Source: Aptenodytes patagonicus (taxonomy: Eukaryota; Chordata; Aves; Sphenisciformes; Spheniscidae). From it: a DNA stretch of 64,000 nucleotides. The translations under genes and the position numbers were made by a program. The stretch spans positions 1,984,001 through 2,048,000 of the forward strand of contig NC_134951.1 of NCBI RefSeq assembly GCF_965638725.1, read 5' to 3'. The notes below the pieces were generated by a model. That model made no database searches. It worked only from the letters and a program-made list of their open reading frames with translations, and was not told the origin of the DNA. Shown piece by piece: positions 45,852 to 59,100 of this stretch. The first letter of the stretch is position 1. Every line of letters begins with the position of its first letter.

Positions 45852-47083
45852 ATGCACCGCGCGCGGCCGCGCCTCCCGGCGTCGTACGGCAGTATGGCGG
45901 CGCCCGGAGCGGCAGCGGCGCTGGTGCAGTATGTGGTGCTGCGGGGGGACCTCGGCCGGCCGCCGCGGTCGTGGCCGCTGGGCGCGGTGGTGGCTCAGGG
46001 CTGCCACGCCGCCCTGGCTGCCGCGCACGCGCACCGCCGGCACCCCGACACCCGCGCCTACCTGGAGTCGGGCGGCGCCATGCGCACCGTCGTGCTGGAG
46101 GTGCGCGGGGCAGGCCGGGAGCCGCGGGGCACGCCGGGAGCGCCGTGCGCGGGCGGGCGGGCGGGCGGGCGGCGGCCATTTTGGGGCGGGCCCGGTGGCT
46201 CTGTGGGGGCGGGCGGCGGCCATTTTGGGGCGGGCTCGGTGGCTTTTGGGGGGCACCCCCGGCGGCTCTTGGGGGGCACCCCCGGCCGGGGCCGGTTCGG
46301 CCGTGGCTCGTCTTCCCCCGGCCCGGCCCGGCCCTGCCCTCACGCTCCCGGGCGCCCCTCCCGCCCGTCTCACCCGGGGAGCGAACGGCGGCCGGTGAGA
46401 CGAGGGTTGCCGACCCCCGTCCCCGGCAGCTGCGAGGCCTCCGGTCCCGGAGGCGCCGTTACTCACAAGGAGGCCCCGTCACCACCCAGGGCCGCAGCAT
46501 GAGGGGGGGGGGTGTTCAGGGCGGTGATCGGGCAGCCTCCGTGTGGACGTGGGGTCGGGCAGAGCTGTTTGCCTTGGCACGCTGCGCCAGGCGAGCTTTC
46601 CGGGGGAGAAAAACCTGCGTTTTTGAAGGTTTGCAACCGGTGTTGGTTCACAACCCCCGGCTCCTACCCCCGGTGCTCGCAGAGGCCGGCGGTGCGGTCC
46701 GGGCCTGCAAGAACAAGATGCTTTTTGGGTAAGATAGGAAGCATGGGGATTGCCCATCCTAATATCTGTGTGCGGGCAGCTGGCCGCCTCCCTGTCCTGG
46801 CCACCGTCGTCGGTGCGAGCTGTCCTGCTTTGCCTCTTTCCCCGCAGCTCTTGCCGGGTACCCAGCACCGCCTCGCACCCCAGCCCTCACGGCAGGCTTT
46901 GTCTCTCCCCAGGCTCCGGACGAAGCCGCCCTGACGGCGCTGGCGGAGACCCTGAAGCAGCACAGCATCGACCACGAAGTGTGGACGGAGCAGCCCGAGA
47001 ACACGGCCACCTGCCTGGCGCTCAGGCCCTACCCGAAGGACCAAGTGCACCAGCACCTGAAGAAATTTAAATTGCTGAAGTGA
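45852..47083 (+). CDS. PTRHD1: PTRHD1, peptidyl-tRNA hydrolase domain protein
   Basis: Two coding exons, 45852-46100 and 46913-47083, total 139 aa (human 140). The intron is GT-AG. The N-terminus MHRARPRL is followed in frame by a second Met at residue 15 (ATG at 45894); both exist in the human protein, and I chose the first. The fold is Pth2/PTRHD-like: [11 protein letters not shown] (24-34), the [14 protein letters not shown] motif (41-54) and the C-terminal [12 protein letters not shown] and [10 protein letters not shown] segments. It may act on peptidyl-tRNA, but catalytic activity for this subfamily is not shown by the sequence. ATTAAA at 47256-47261 is a plausible poly(A) signal. The gene shares its promoter with CENPO and converges on NCOA1. 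Confidence 0.96.
46171..46285. repeat. 44-bp duplication and 22-25-bp duplication in PTRHD1 intron 1
   Basis: GGCGGCCATTTTGGGGCGGG begins at 46171 and again at 46215, an exact 44-bp offset, followed each time by a CGGTGGCT segment. Directly after, a GGGGGGCACCCCCGG unit occurs twice (about 46247-46285). The repeated word contains a YY1-like GCCATTTT and a GC box. Confidence 0.85.
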
Positions 47084-48780
47084 CCGCGACGGTGACAGCT
47101 TTTCTCCTTGGCCAGAGCCGAGCTCAGCCCCGGACCGGCGCCGGGAGGAAAGCTGCTGTGTCTCGGGAGCGCTGTGCTAATGCTCAGCAGCAGTAGCCTC
47201 CTCCTTGCGTGGCGATGGCAGTTACAGAGTGTGAAACGGTTCTTCGGCGGGGTGGATTAAATGTTATTCTGTGCAGAAAGTGGCTACGTGTTGCGTTAAT
47301 CTGCCGTCTGCTTGTAGGTCGTCCCACTGCCAGCGCAGGCAAACTTTTAGGTTCTGTCACACTTGAAAAAAATCTCTCTGGTGCTTTTCAGGGGCGACTT
47401 TTTCCCTTGGGCAGCCCTTTGAGCTTCCCCGTCTGTCCGTCCGTCCATCCCAACGGCTGCTTTCCCCGTCTCCGAGCTCCGCAAGCGGGGCCTGGCTGAA
47501 GGCACGGCCGTCCGGCGGCTCCGCTCCTCCCCGTGGATTTGGCGCTGGTTCCGCCACCGGCCTGGCCGCGCTCCCGGCCCCTCTCCCGCCTCCGCCCCTC
47601 GCTCCGTGGCTGCGGAGCCACACCGGATCGCTTCTTCCTCCCGCACCAGCGAGGCCGGTTTGTCTGTGGCTTTATTCGCACTGAACCGTGCGATGAAACC
47701 CTGCCGGGAGCCAGGCAAACAGCAGACGGCAGCATCGGCCGGCGAGCCGGGACTTGCTGCGGACCTCGTCCTGCTGCCTTTGGCCTCATTTACAGTAAAA
47801 ATGTTTGAAATGAGCCACTTAGTTTAAAAAAAAAAACCAAACCAAGAGAAAAAGTGCGTTGTCAGCTAGAAGCGCCTGTGCCCCACCTCTCCCCGTCCGG
47901 GTCGTGCTGTTAATGTCACTGTCACCCCCTGCCCCGCCAGTTTCCCCTTTTCCGGAGCTGAAGGTGAGCCCGGAGCCGCTCTTCGTGGCCTTGAATTCAG
48001 GGCTGGAGGCAGGAGCCGTGCGCCGTTTCTCTCGCTGCTCTTGCCAGAGCCAGCCCGAGCGGCGTTTCCACCTTGGTGTTAACGCACGCCGGCAAACCCC
48101 GTGCCGGCAGCCCCGCTGCCGGACGCCCCCCCCTGTCCCCGAGCACCGAAACCCCACGTAGCCCCTGCTGCGGGGCGGGGGGCTGCTCCAGCTGGGGCAC
48201 GGCAGGATCCGGCCCCGGGGCACGCCGCGGGCCAAGGGCCTGGGTTTAAAACGGCCCCTAAGCCGTTTCCGCAGCCTGCCGGACCCCCGGCTCCAATAAA
48301 AGAAAAAAAAAAAAAAAACCCCCCGGTGTCACCGGGGGGAGCAGAGCTGCGGCGCGGGGTCCGCTCCCCTCTTCCCGGTGCCCACCACCTGCGCCGTGCT
48401 CCAGCGGTAAATCTGGCGACTAATAACCACGCGCACGCTACGCGTCTCTTTTTCTCTACGGTGCTTTGGGATTTAAGACGCCGGTTGGTGGTTTTGTTTT
48501 TTTTTTTTTTTTGGCCACCGAACTCCGCGCGCCGGCTGATTTCCAGCTCCCCAGCCTGACAAACCGCGGTGACGGAGGGGTTCCTGGTGAGAGGACGGCT
48601 GATCCCCCCCGGCTGCCCACGCCTCCTGCCCCGGCAAACGGCCCCGGCACCGCTCCGGCATCCCCGTCGGCACAGAAACAACGAAACGTTGGCTGGCAAC
48701 TCCCGTTCTCTTTTTTTTTTCTTTTTTCTTTTTTGTTTGTTTGTTTTGGGGTGGGTTTTTTTTTTTTTTGTCATCTTTAA
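47084..48780. other. PTRHD1 3' UTR, then intergenic GC-rich DNA before NCOA1
   Basis: PTRHD1 transcription probably ends shortly after the ATTAAA at 47256. The rest is GC-rich with no recognisable exon. At 48294-48318 a plus-strand CCAATAAAAG runs straight into about 18 A residues, which could be the tail of a retroposed transcript or a chance A-tract. More T- and A-runs follow (48500-48513 and 48711-48780). Frames here are short. Confidence 0.45.
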
Positions 48781-50136
48781 CTCTTGCAAATGTCAATCAA
48801 CAAAGCTACACGTTTTGCCACACACCAGCGCGATTTTTAGAGAGGGGGAAAAAAAAAAACCCCCAACCCCAACCGATAGTCCCCTGTAGCTGCCCTCCCC
48901 CCCCGTAAAAGTCAGCGGTGAATATTAAAAGCGACCCCCAACTAAAAGAGAAGAAAATGAATTTATACAGAGCTCAGAGCTATTTACAGTGACAGGCTTG
49001 AGGGGGAAAAAAAAAAAAAAAAAAAAAAGCTATCTCCCAACAGAGAATTGAATTATTATTATTATTTTATTATTATTATTTTAAATAGTTTAAGCTACCT
49101 CAGCTGTTAAACACAATCAAAGCAGAAAGAACCGACTGCTTAATTTTATTTAATATTTAATCAGAAAATTTTATCTACAATAATTGACAGACCCCTCCCT
49201 CCCATCCTTCCCCCTAAAAATTATTGCAGTTTTTTCCCCAAACTGTTCTTTTTTTGTCTTTTTTTTCCGTCTTTTTTTTTTTTCTTTTTTTTTTCTCCTC
49301 CTGTTGTAATATACACATTGTAGCCCCCCCCCCCCCCCCCCCCCCCGTTTCGCTCGGAGGCCTGAAACCAGCATAAAACATGGAAAAAATGGTGGGTCAA
49401 AATACTCTGGTGTTTTGGTTTTTTGTTTTTTTTTTTTTTTCTTTAAAACCGACAAACTCACGATTGCTAGAAAAAGCTGATTGTACGCACAAGCGGGCTG
49501 GGGCGGAGGGGAGAGAAGGGGTTTTGTTTAAGCGTGAATAAAAAAACCGGCTTTTCCCGCAGAAGTCCAGCGCCGATCCCCTTCCGTGCCCCGCGCCGAG
49601 ACGTGATCAGTGACAGATCCAGCTGAAACTGAGATTGCTCTTCCTCCTCCTCCTCCTCCTCCTCCTGCCGCCGCCGCAGTCCTCCAGCTGCCTTCTCCCC
49701 CTCCCCGCCTCCCCGAGAAACCTTCCTCCAGATTAAGAAGCCAGCAAAATGATTACAAAAATAAGAATCATCTGTAATTTTGGCTCGAGAAACCGACTGT
49801 CCCGCCTCGTCGCTTCGCCGACATCCAACGCTTTTTAAAAAAAAAAAAAAAAAAAAAAAACGAAAAAAGGGGGGGAAAAAAAAAGGGAATTAAAAAAAGG
49901 GGAAAACAAAAGGGGGAGGGGAAAGGGGGGGGAAAAAGGGGGGGAAAAAAGGGGGGGAAACCCCCACCCCCCCCAACAAAACAAAACAAAAAACCAACCC
50001 CTTTTTGCTCCAAACACTACGAGCTGAAGAATGGCTGCGGGTTGAGATATCAAAAATCTCAGAAAAATATATAATATATATATTTATATATCTCTGTACG
50101 TCTTCTTATTTAAATTTCACATTCCTCGAAAAGCGA
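48780..50136 (-). other. NCOA1 3' UTR (proximal part), AT-rich with homopolymers
   Basis: Following the NCOA1 stop on the minus strand, the sequence is AT-rich, with TATATAAATATATATATT-type stretches (about 50065-50095), an (ATT)n tract (49046-49084), a (CCT)n tract (about 49640-49673), a C-run (about 49325-49346) and several long A/T runs. Minus-strand AATAAA lies at about 49145-49150. The true transcript end is not determined. Confidence 0.55.
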
Positions 50137-53100
50137 TTATTCAGTCAGTAGCTGCTGAAGAAGGCTCTTCTGCTGGCCCGGGGGCGGCGGTGGCCCGGCG
50201 GCGTTTTTCGGGGTGCCCAAGGGAGCCGGCGGGTTGAGGTAGGGATCTCCTACCAGATTCACTGTACACTGTACGTCGGCAAAGACCTGAACCTGTTGTA
50301 CCTGCTGGGACACAAAAGAGAAGAGGGGATTTAGCGGGGCCGGGGCAGGGGCCGGCGGCGGCGGATCTGGGTACTACGTGAAGTGGAAACTCACTAGAGA
50401 CTTCCTCTAGTCTGGAGCCACCCCAGAGAAGAACTCTTCTGTCTTCTTGTCCTATAAAAAGAAAACCGCTGCAACTCATTCGGCTCTGCGAGGTTCATAA
50501 CGTTGCTCATCCAAAAAAAAGGGAAAAAAAATGGATTTTTGGGGGGGGGAAAAAACCCAAAACCAACAACAAACCCCCAAAAACCCCAGCCTGGCATCCC
50601 CTGGGCGAAGGGGAGCCGCGGCGCGGCGGCCGTGCCGGTGGTTGCGGGGTGGCAGTGGTGGTGAGCGAGGTCCAGCGCGGCTGTTTGATCAAAATCAAGA
50701 GCTTTGGTGTGTCTCGGCGGCGCGGCCGGCGCGTTCCCTACGGGCTCTGCGAAACCAAGGCTGCGCTACGGGGAAGGGGGAGGCGACGCCATGACGCCGG
50801 GGGGTGTTGGATGAGATGGGGATGAACCGGATCGTCCCCGGGAGCCGCAGGCATCAGCGCCGGCGGGCGGCTGGGCGTGCTTTGGTGGTGCTCGGTGCTG
50901 CTCAGAGGGACAGGCAGCGTCCAGCAGCGCTGCCTGCAGGGACGGACGCCGCCCCTGGAGCCTCCCCCATCCAAATTTCCTCGCTCCGCCGCGCTTTAAC
51001 GTGGCGGCCTGGCTGCACCGCGGCGGCGCAGGGGCCATTGGCCGCTCCGGTGATGGCCGAGCCTAGGAAAGAAACCCTCCAGGGTGACAGCAAGCCAGGG
51101 CGAGGGGTGTTTAGCACCAACACTCATTTATTTTTCCAGCTGCGGCGTCACCGCTCTTCCGCGCCAGCAAGGAGGCCGAAAACGCTCACGGCAGCGGCAC
51201 GAGCTTTGATGCAAAGAGGGTTTGTGAGCGGCACTGACGTCCCCGCGGGCTGGCCGTCACCCAACGCTGGCGGGACCGTGGTGGCTTCAACCCAACCCTG
51301 CCAACTGGGGCCAGCCCCGGTGGAAACCAAGCGTGCCGAGCCGGTACGGCCGGGGACGTTCAGCCTTTACCGGGGGGGGGAACCCGTCAAACTCCTCGGG
51401 GTACCTGAGATGTGCTTAGCAGTTTCTTACTGACCTGCGCCCCATCTGCTTCTGTTTTCAAAAGGTCAGTGGAGGAAAGCTGGTTGCAGTAAAGGCCCGC
51501 GGGTCTCAGCGCCGGGTCATTTACCTGTCAAAAGCAAGATCCAGGCTCAGCCGGGGCTCCTGGACGCTGGAGAGGCACTCGCCGCCCTCTCGAGCTGAGT
51601 TTGGGGGGATACAGGGACCGCAGATGGGGCAGAGCAGGGGGGCCGCGCCGCTGACATGCTCCATGGGCTGTGGGGTTTTGGGGGGGATCGGTGGGGGACC
51701 CTGTTTCGCCTTTCTCCCCACTTTTGCCTCGGGCTGCTGCCGGCTCTGGGGACATCTCACCCCCAGGGAGCATGAAACGCCACCCCACTGCTCAGCGAAA
51801 GGGGTAAAAGCCACCGGCTCCGCCCGTGCACCGCGGCCAGCTCAAGAAAGGGACCAGCCTCCTTCCCCACCGAGCCCTGCGGCTTTTCCCCAGGGAGGCT
51901 GCGATCCCTGGCCCGCAACGCTCCCATGCAAAACCAACGAGCCAAGCGTGTTCTCCAGGAGCTTAATGGCGCCGAGACAAACCCCGGCAGCTAAAAACGT
52001 TAGAAGCATCTCGGTCTGGCCCAGGGAGGATCTCGTCGAGGCCAACTGTATGAGGTTCAACAAGGCCAAGTGCCGGGTCCTGCACTTCGGCCACAACAAC
52101 CCCATGCAGCGCTACAGGCTTGGGGAAGAGTGGCTGGAAAGCTGCCTGGCGGAAAAGGACCTGGGGGTGCTGGTCGACAGCCGGCTGAACACGAGCCGGC
52201 AGTGTGCCCAGGCGGCCAAGAAGGCCAATGGCATCCTGGCCTGTATCAGAACTAGTGTGGCCAGCAGGAGTAGGGAAGTGATCGTGCCCCTGTACTCGGC
52301 CCTGGTGAGGCCGCACCTCGAACCCTGTGTTCAGTTTTGGGCTCCTCACTACAAGGAGGACGTTGAGGTGCTGGAGCGTGTCCAGAGAAGGGCAACGAGG
52401 CTGGTGAGGGGTCTGGAGAACAAGTCTGATGAGGAGCGGCTGAGGGAACGGGGGTTGTTTAGCCTGGAGAAAAGGAGGCTGAGGGGAGACCTCATCGCTC
52501 TCTACAACCACCTGAAAGGAGGTTGTAGCGAGGTGGGGGTCGGTCTCTTCTCCCAAGGAACAAGCGATAGGACGAGAGGAAACAGCCTCAGGTTGTGCCA
52601 GGGGAAGTTTAGGTTGGACATGAGGAAAAATGTCTTTACTGAAAGAGTGGTTAAACATTGGAGCAGGCTGCCCAGGGAAGGGGTGGAGTCCCCATCCCTG
52701 GAGGTATTTAAAAGACGAGTAGATGAGGCACTTAGGGACATGGTTTAGTGGGCATGGGGGTGTTGGGTTGACGGTTGGACTCGATGATCTTGGAGGTCTT
52801 TTCCAACCTTAATGATTCTATGATTCTGTGATTCGTCAAAGGGCTGGGACTGCGGAAAGGTCCCATATCCAACCGTTCCCATTTCCCGTTTCCCATCCCC
52901 AACTTTCACAGCTGCCCTGGGAAGCACGGCTACAAACAGACCTGCTGCCAGCCCCCTGCGAGGGCTGCATGGTGCCGGAGGTGCCAGAGGTGCTCGGCAC
53001 ATCCCTGCACCCCCCAAGGACACACGGGACATCCCGGAGCACCAGTGGCCTTGGGCTCCAGCACAGCGGCAATGCCAGTGGAGGCAGCCAGACCTTTGCC

Positions 53101-56100
53101 GCTTCCCCCTTTGGACACCGGTACCCCCAGGGCCAGAGAAACGAACGCTGAACCCCTGGGAGCTGGCTGACGATCCCAGGAGCAGGGACAGTGCCGGGAC
53201 TGACCTGCTCCGAGCACATGGAGTTCATCCCGGGCATCTGCAGCGAGTTCATCTGCATCTGTCCGGCCATGGGGTTCATGTTCTGGACGTTGGTGTTTCC
53301 TCCCGCCATGGAGACGGTGATGCTCATGTTGTTGTACATGCCCTGCTGAGCAGGCGCCGGCTGGCTCTGCCCCGCTTGGCTGAATACGCTGGGAGAGAGA
53401 AAAAAAAGCATTACCCAGGCGTACGTGGCGGTGGGAGGCACCTCAGCGTGTGTGCCGAGCCCCTGGGGTGGCCCGAACCGCGACAGCAGCCAGCCTGCCT
53501 CTCGGTGAACGCCGAGACTGTCCGCGGCAGAGAGCTGGTGGAGTGGATGGGAGCCCTGCCGGTCCCTGGGGACAGCCGGAGGGACAGGGAGGCATTAGAG
53601 GTGCTGCCTGCAGCAAGGCTTAACCGGCGTGGAGGCTTGGGAGAAAGGGAGGTGGCCGCTGCAGGGACATCTGCCCTCCGCTCCTGCTGTAGCAGGAGCC
53701 TCCTCGGTGTGACGGGGTAGAGCAGGAGAAACACCAGCGCCAAGAGAGGGATCATTACAGGGCATCGGCCTGGATTAAGGGTCAGTCAGATGCAAAGCCC
53801 TGGTCTATGTGACACCAAGCTTTCCCCTTCACGCCCCTTCTAGTGCCCTCCTTGCCACCCAACCATCCCCACTTCTGCTCCAGGCGGGAGGACAGCTCTC
53901 CATTGCAAGGCAAGGTGAAGCATCCCACCTCCAACTGAGCTCCCATCTCATCCCACCCAGCCCGGTAACCTCCTGCTCCGTGCTCCTGCGGAGCTACCTG
54001 CACAGAGCCAAGACACAAAGCAAGGCATCCCCCACGTGAGCTTTTGGTTGGGTTTTTTTTTCCCCCCATTTCTGGAGATCTGAAGCTCAAACCTGACTCA
54101 TGCAAAAAAAGGCAACAAGTCTGGTGACTCTTCCCATTTGCTCCCCTACGTCAGAGCTGGACACACCTTAAGAGGGTCACGCAGTGACCTGGGACTGCTG
54201 GTCTTGACTCAATTTATTGTCATGTTTCCTAAGCCCACTTTCACGAGACGTAATTAAGCCACTCGTTTAATTACAAGCCAAAGACCTGCTTCATGTCTTA
54301 CTTAACACACACGCTCATTCATTTAAATGCTGTGGGCTTCTGGCTGCCTCCGAGGTCAAGATGAGGATAGGGTTGATGGTGACTTCTGGAGGATGTCATG
54401 GTAGGAGGACATGGCCTGAGCTCAGCACATGTCCTCAGCCAGGTGTCACCTACAGGCACTGCCGCCCCTGCCAACACCCTACCGGGGGACCATCACCTTG
54501 GTGTCACCTTGCCTCCTTCTCTCTGTGTCACCCGTGCGCTCCAGGTTATCCCCACCATGATCTTACTTGCTATTCCCCATGGCTCCTTGCTGCCAGGTCT
54601 TCATGTCAGGCGACTGGTAGCCCGGCGTCGGCGGAGCCGGCTGCAGCATGGGGCTTTGCGAAGGCGGGAGCTGCGGTGACATCAGGGGGCTGCTGGGGCT
54701 GAGCGACGGGGCAAAGGCGGGTTCGCTTTGCTGACCCATGCCTGGGGAAGGACAGACGGCGTCAGCGGTGCCGAGACCCCCGCCAGCAGCCCCAGTTCCC
54801 TCCTCCTCCCTTGCAACCGCTGGCATCGAACCAGAAGTATCATCCTTGACTTTCGGTCTCGGGGTCTCTGGTTTTTGCAGCCGTATCGCTCAAATGTAAG
54901 TATTTCAGGGATGAAGGAGCAGGGACCCCCCCCCTCAAGTGGTTTCCATCAGCAGGTGTTCCTCTTTAGCATCGCACCTGGCTGGAAAATAGCCAGGGTA
55001 ATGATGAGGTGATGCCAAAGGAGGTTCCTGCAGGGCTACTGCAGCCACACTGCCGTTTTCTCTACTCATCAGTGATGTCCACCTTGCCGAGACCCTGCAC
55101 TGATGCTCGAACGTGAAGCCCTTCGAGACGGTGCTCGTCTGCATGCAATTCTGCACTGGCTCGCCTATCTCATACGAGCTTGGTGCCCACACAAGAGGCG
55201 TACGCTGCCTGCAGCTCATTTCAGCCTTCTCAGCAAGGCTTTGGCCTTTTTCAGAGTGTATATATTTAAGGAAGCGCAATTTAGAGGACTGCCTTGCAGT
55301 TTGATTTTCAAGGAAGGAATTAAGGAATTATTTGCCCAAATGATAAATTTATTTTTTGGAGACTCAACCAGAAAAGGTCCCCTTGGGAGGTGGAGACCAG
55401 AGACCAGACCAGGACGCAGGTTGGGGGAGATGGCTGGGGATGCAGCCCGGGGTGGTGGGCGAGCAGGGTTGGGCTGCAGCATCCTCGGGGCTCTCAGCTC
55501 TGCCCTCCGCCTCTCCCTCCCCACTGCCGGACGGCTTTCCAGCGCAACCAACTGCTCGACGTACCTGATCCCGAATACTGAAAGATGTTCTGCTGCATCT
55601 GCGGGGTCATCCCGGCGCCGAACTGCCCTCCGACGCCGCCCATCATCCCCCTGTTCACCATGCTGCTGCGGTTAGCCAGCGCGGCCTCGGGGTTGGACGC
55701 CAACGGCGAGAAGGGGCTGGTGGAGGTGGGAGGGTTTCCCGGGGTCGTACCGTAGTTTGGTGGGTAAGGGAACTGCTGGGGGGGCGCCTGGGGCAAGCGA
55801 GCGGCTCCGATCTGTACCGGCAGCCCGGTGGAGGGAGGGAGGTTGTTTCCGAAGCTTTGCTGTCTCATCAGGATGGCTCGCTGCTGCATGAGCTGCCGCT
55901 GCCGGTGCTGCTGGCTGTAGAGCTCGCGCTGGCGCTGGGCCAGCATCTGGGCGTTGAGGGGAGGCTGCAGGGAAGGAGGGGGATGCCCTAATCATCACTG
56001 TTACCCTCCGGTTCTGGCAAACAGCTCAGAGCCGCCCCCCCTGGCGCAAGGGCCGTGGGTGCTCCCCTTCCCCGGCTCGGGGTGCCCGTCCTCGGTTTGC

Positions 56101-59100
56101 AAGGAAAGCTGGAAAACCCCCGAAATGCTGTAAATTGGACTGTTTGCGCCACTGCAGGGCAGAGCAGGGTTGGTGATATTAGAAGATCGGCCTCTGGACA
56201 TGCTGAATGGCAAAGCTCCAGGAGCCAGAGCATCCCCCAAGCCGGGAAAAGAAGCTCTCGGTCACCTGGCTGCCACCAACCACCCCTCTCCTCCACGGGA
56301 CCCACTTCTTGTGCCCTCACCGGGATGCTCCCGCACACCAGAGCCAAGGATCCCCGACCTCGACTCTTTCAGCTGTGAGCTGTTAAAAAAACCCAACCCA
56401 TCCCACGAGCTTTTCCATCACCACGGGCTTGTTCCCCATATAGCTGAGCCAGATGTGTTGGAATTAATCACCTTAAAAAGCCTGACAAAGCCATCAGCGG
56501 CTGAAATCGGAGCTACAATGGGAACCGTTTGGTCCCCTTCCCTATCACTAACACTCCCCACGGCACATTAGGGATGTTACGCTGCTTCCCGAAAAGGCAA
56601 AGGCTTCTCTGAGAAGTGGAATAAAGTCACCAGAACTCAGCTACGCTTTCCAACTTCTCCTTGTACCCAGCAGATGTTTTATTCACTTTATTAGAAGCCA
56701 AACAAGAACTTCAGGGCCTGGGGATTTGCAGGATCATTAAGATTCACTAGAGATTCTGGTATTTAAAGGACAGCATCTATTTCCTAAAGATCCTTCTCAA
56801 TTAAATGCGTTAGCACATTCTTCTCTAAGCAATAACGAAGCATTTATACCTTAAGCAGGTGGAGGAGCTGGAATAAGGGTGAAGCAAAAAAAAAAACCCC
56901 CCCAGCAGCTCATCTTGCAGCCACCTCTCCGCACGAGGGAGAATTTTTCTCTCCCGTTAATGACAGAGAGGAGCGAGCCAGGCTGTGCTAACAGGGAGGG
57001 CGTGGGGATTAACCCCCGATTTTGCCCAGCTGGAGGACCGTGCCGCATCCCCCTTACCTGCGGCGTGATCTGCTGCTGCATCCCCGCCCGCATGTTGATC
57101 CCCACCGGGGAATTGGCTGCAAACTGGTTGAGGATCGCCTGCCGGTTTTGATGGATCAGCTGGAGGGGAGGGGGGGGGGGGAAAGCGAGGGAGACCTTCA
57201 AAACTCTGATGCAGGAGCTTCCCACCCGTCCGATCCCGTCTGATTAGGATGCGTGGGGCTGCAGGCAGGACCGAGGGTCCCTCCGTCCCCCTGCCCGTGG
57301 CCCTGGGATGCGGAGGGAGAAGAATTACCTGCTGCTGCCCCTGCAGCCGCTGCTGCAGCTGAAGTCGCAGCTGGTTGGGGGCCGTCGGGGGTCTGTTGAG
57401 CGTCTGCCGGGGTTGCATGGCCATGCTGGTGGGGAAGGCGCCGCGGGGCGGCGGTACCTGCACCGGCATGGGTCCGAAGGACGGCTTCTGCCTGACCATG
57501 CCGGGGAAGGCGCCGGGGAGGTTGGTGGTGGGAGAGGCGGAGGAGTAAGGCTGGGGGTACATGCTGGGTTTCTGCTCCATCATGAGCGGTGGGGTGGCTT
57601 GTTGGGGCTGGAACCGCTCCGTCAGGGCTTCCAGCCCGCCGCCCTGGCGAAGGCAAAGGGGGAGGAAAATATCACTTTGGAGCCCCACCGGCACCCGACC
57701 TCTCCCGGGATAGCTCAGAGGGGAGGGGGGACGTGCCTGGCGTGGGGCAGCTCGCTCGTAAGGATGCTGCTGCCTGTAACCCTCATCCCCTGGGCCAGGC
57801 TCCAGCCCGTGCGGGCACTAGTGCTGTGTGGAGGAGGGCATTAAACACTCGCTCCCCGGGGCTTCTCAGATCTTAGAGGGAGGGAAATGATTTCTTTTGG
57901 CTTGCTTGCAAGCAAAGACCAAGGCCAGGCTTTTTGGAAGGGCTCAGGGCTCACCTCCCCGGGCTGGTGGGGGGAAGCGGCAGGGGGTAGCGGGAGGTGC
58001 CGCTGCCTTCCTCTGCCTTCCTCTGCCTTCTTCCGCAGGGTCTGCTAGCACTGAGCTGCTCATCTGGGCTCCAAATGGCAGCACGCCCGGTTGGACAGAC
58101 CCTAAGGCTTGGAGGATCAACCTGAACATGGGAAATAGTTTGTGCTCTCTCTCCTTTCCTATTTTTATGCAGCCTCGGAGGCTCGGCTGGAGGTATGGCG
58201 TTTTGGGTCCCCATCTGCCCCAAAAGCACCTCAGGCACAGGCCATGTCCAAGGGTGAGAGCCACGGACCCCTGGGACTGGGAGAGCTCATGGGGAAGCAT
58301 GACTATATTCCTGCGCTGCTCATGGACACCCCTTGCTAGGAACTCACGGGAGAGAGGACCTTTTGGTCTATAGCACAGCCATTCCCATACAAATGAGCCT
58401 TATTACAGCTGGGGGATGATTTCCACACCAGCAAATCACGGTAAAATATTCTGTGCTGCTCTAGCTTGGCTCAGGCAGAGAAATCTGGTGTTTGAGCTAT
58501 GAACCCACGGAGAAGTAACACCTTGGAGCCAGAATCCTTAATCCAAGTCCCACGGATTAAGAGAAAGCTGCGTTAAGAGAAACCACACATACAACTCCCC
58601 CAAATCCCACTGCCTTTGGGATTTGGTTAGACGGTGCCCACCAAAGGACTGAGGCTTGAAGGCAGGGATGAAGATATGGGAATGGCGGTGGGGAAAAATA
58701 CACTGCTTAGGATAAATTAAGATGGTGGTGGGGAAAAATAAACTGCTTAAGATAAATGAAGAAGGAGTTTATAAGGTCAAGGACTAGATACCAGGACATA
58801 AAACAGCAGCCTGCAGTGGCCAAAACCCACAGACCTGCTGAAATGAGGCTTTTTTACTCTTCTCTCTCCAAACTACCCAGTTTCCAGCTGCCTCCTCATT
58901 AAACTGAGTGCAGGTATCTCCAGCACTTCATCCCACCACCATCTCTGGTAGCACGGAGAAGACGGTGGGTTTGGTGGAGTCAGAGTAAATCCCCAAACTC
59001 TGCCCCAGGGGATGCGAACCCCTACCTGCCAATAACACATCCTGGAGGGGAACTATCAACACGTTTTCTTCCCAAAGATGCCTTTATGCTGACGTGTTGT

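Noticed and set aside
48720-48790. Lys-rich and Phe-rich frames around the poly-A/T tracts at 48-50 kb
   Set aside because: They translate homopolymers in the NCOA1 3' UTR and have no gene features.
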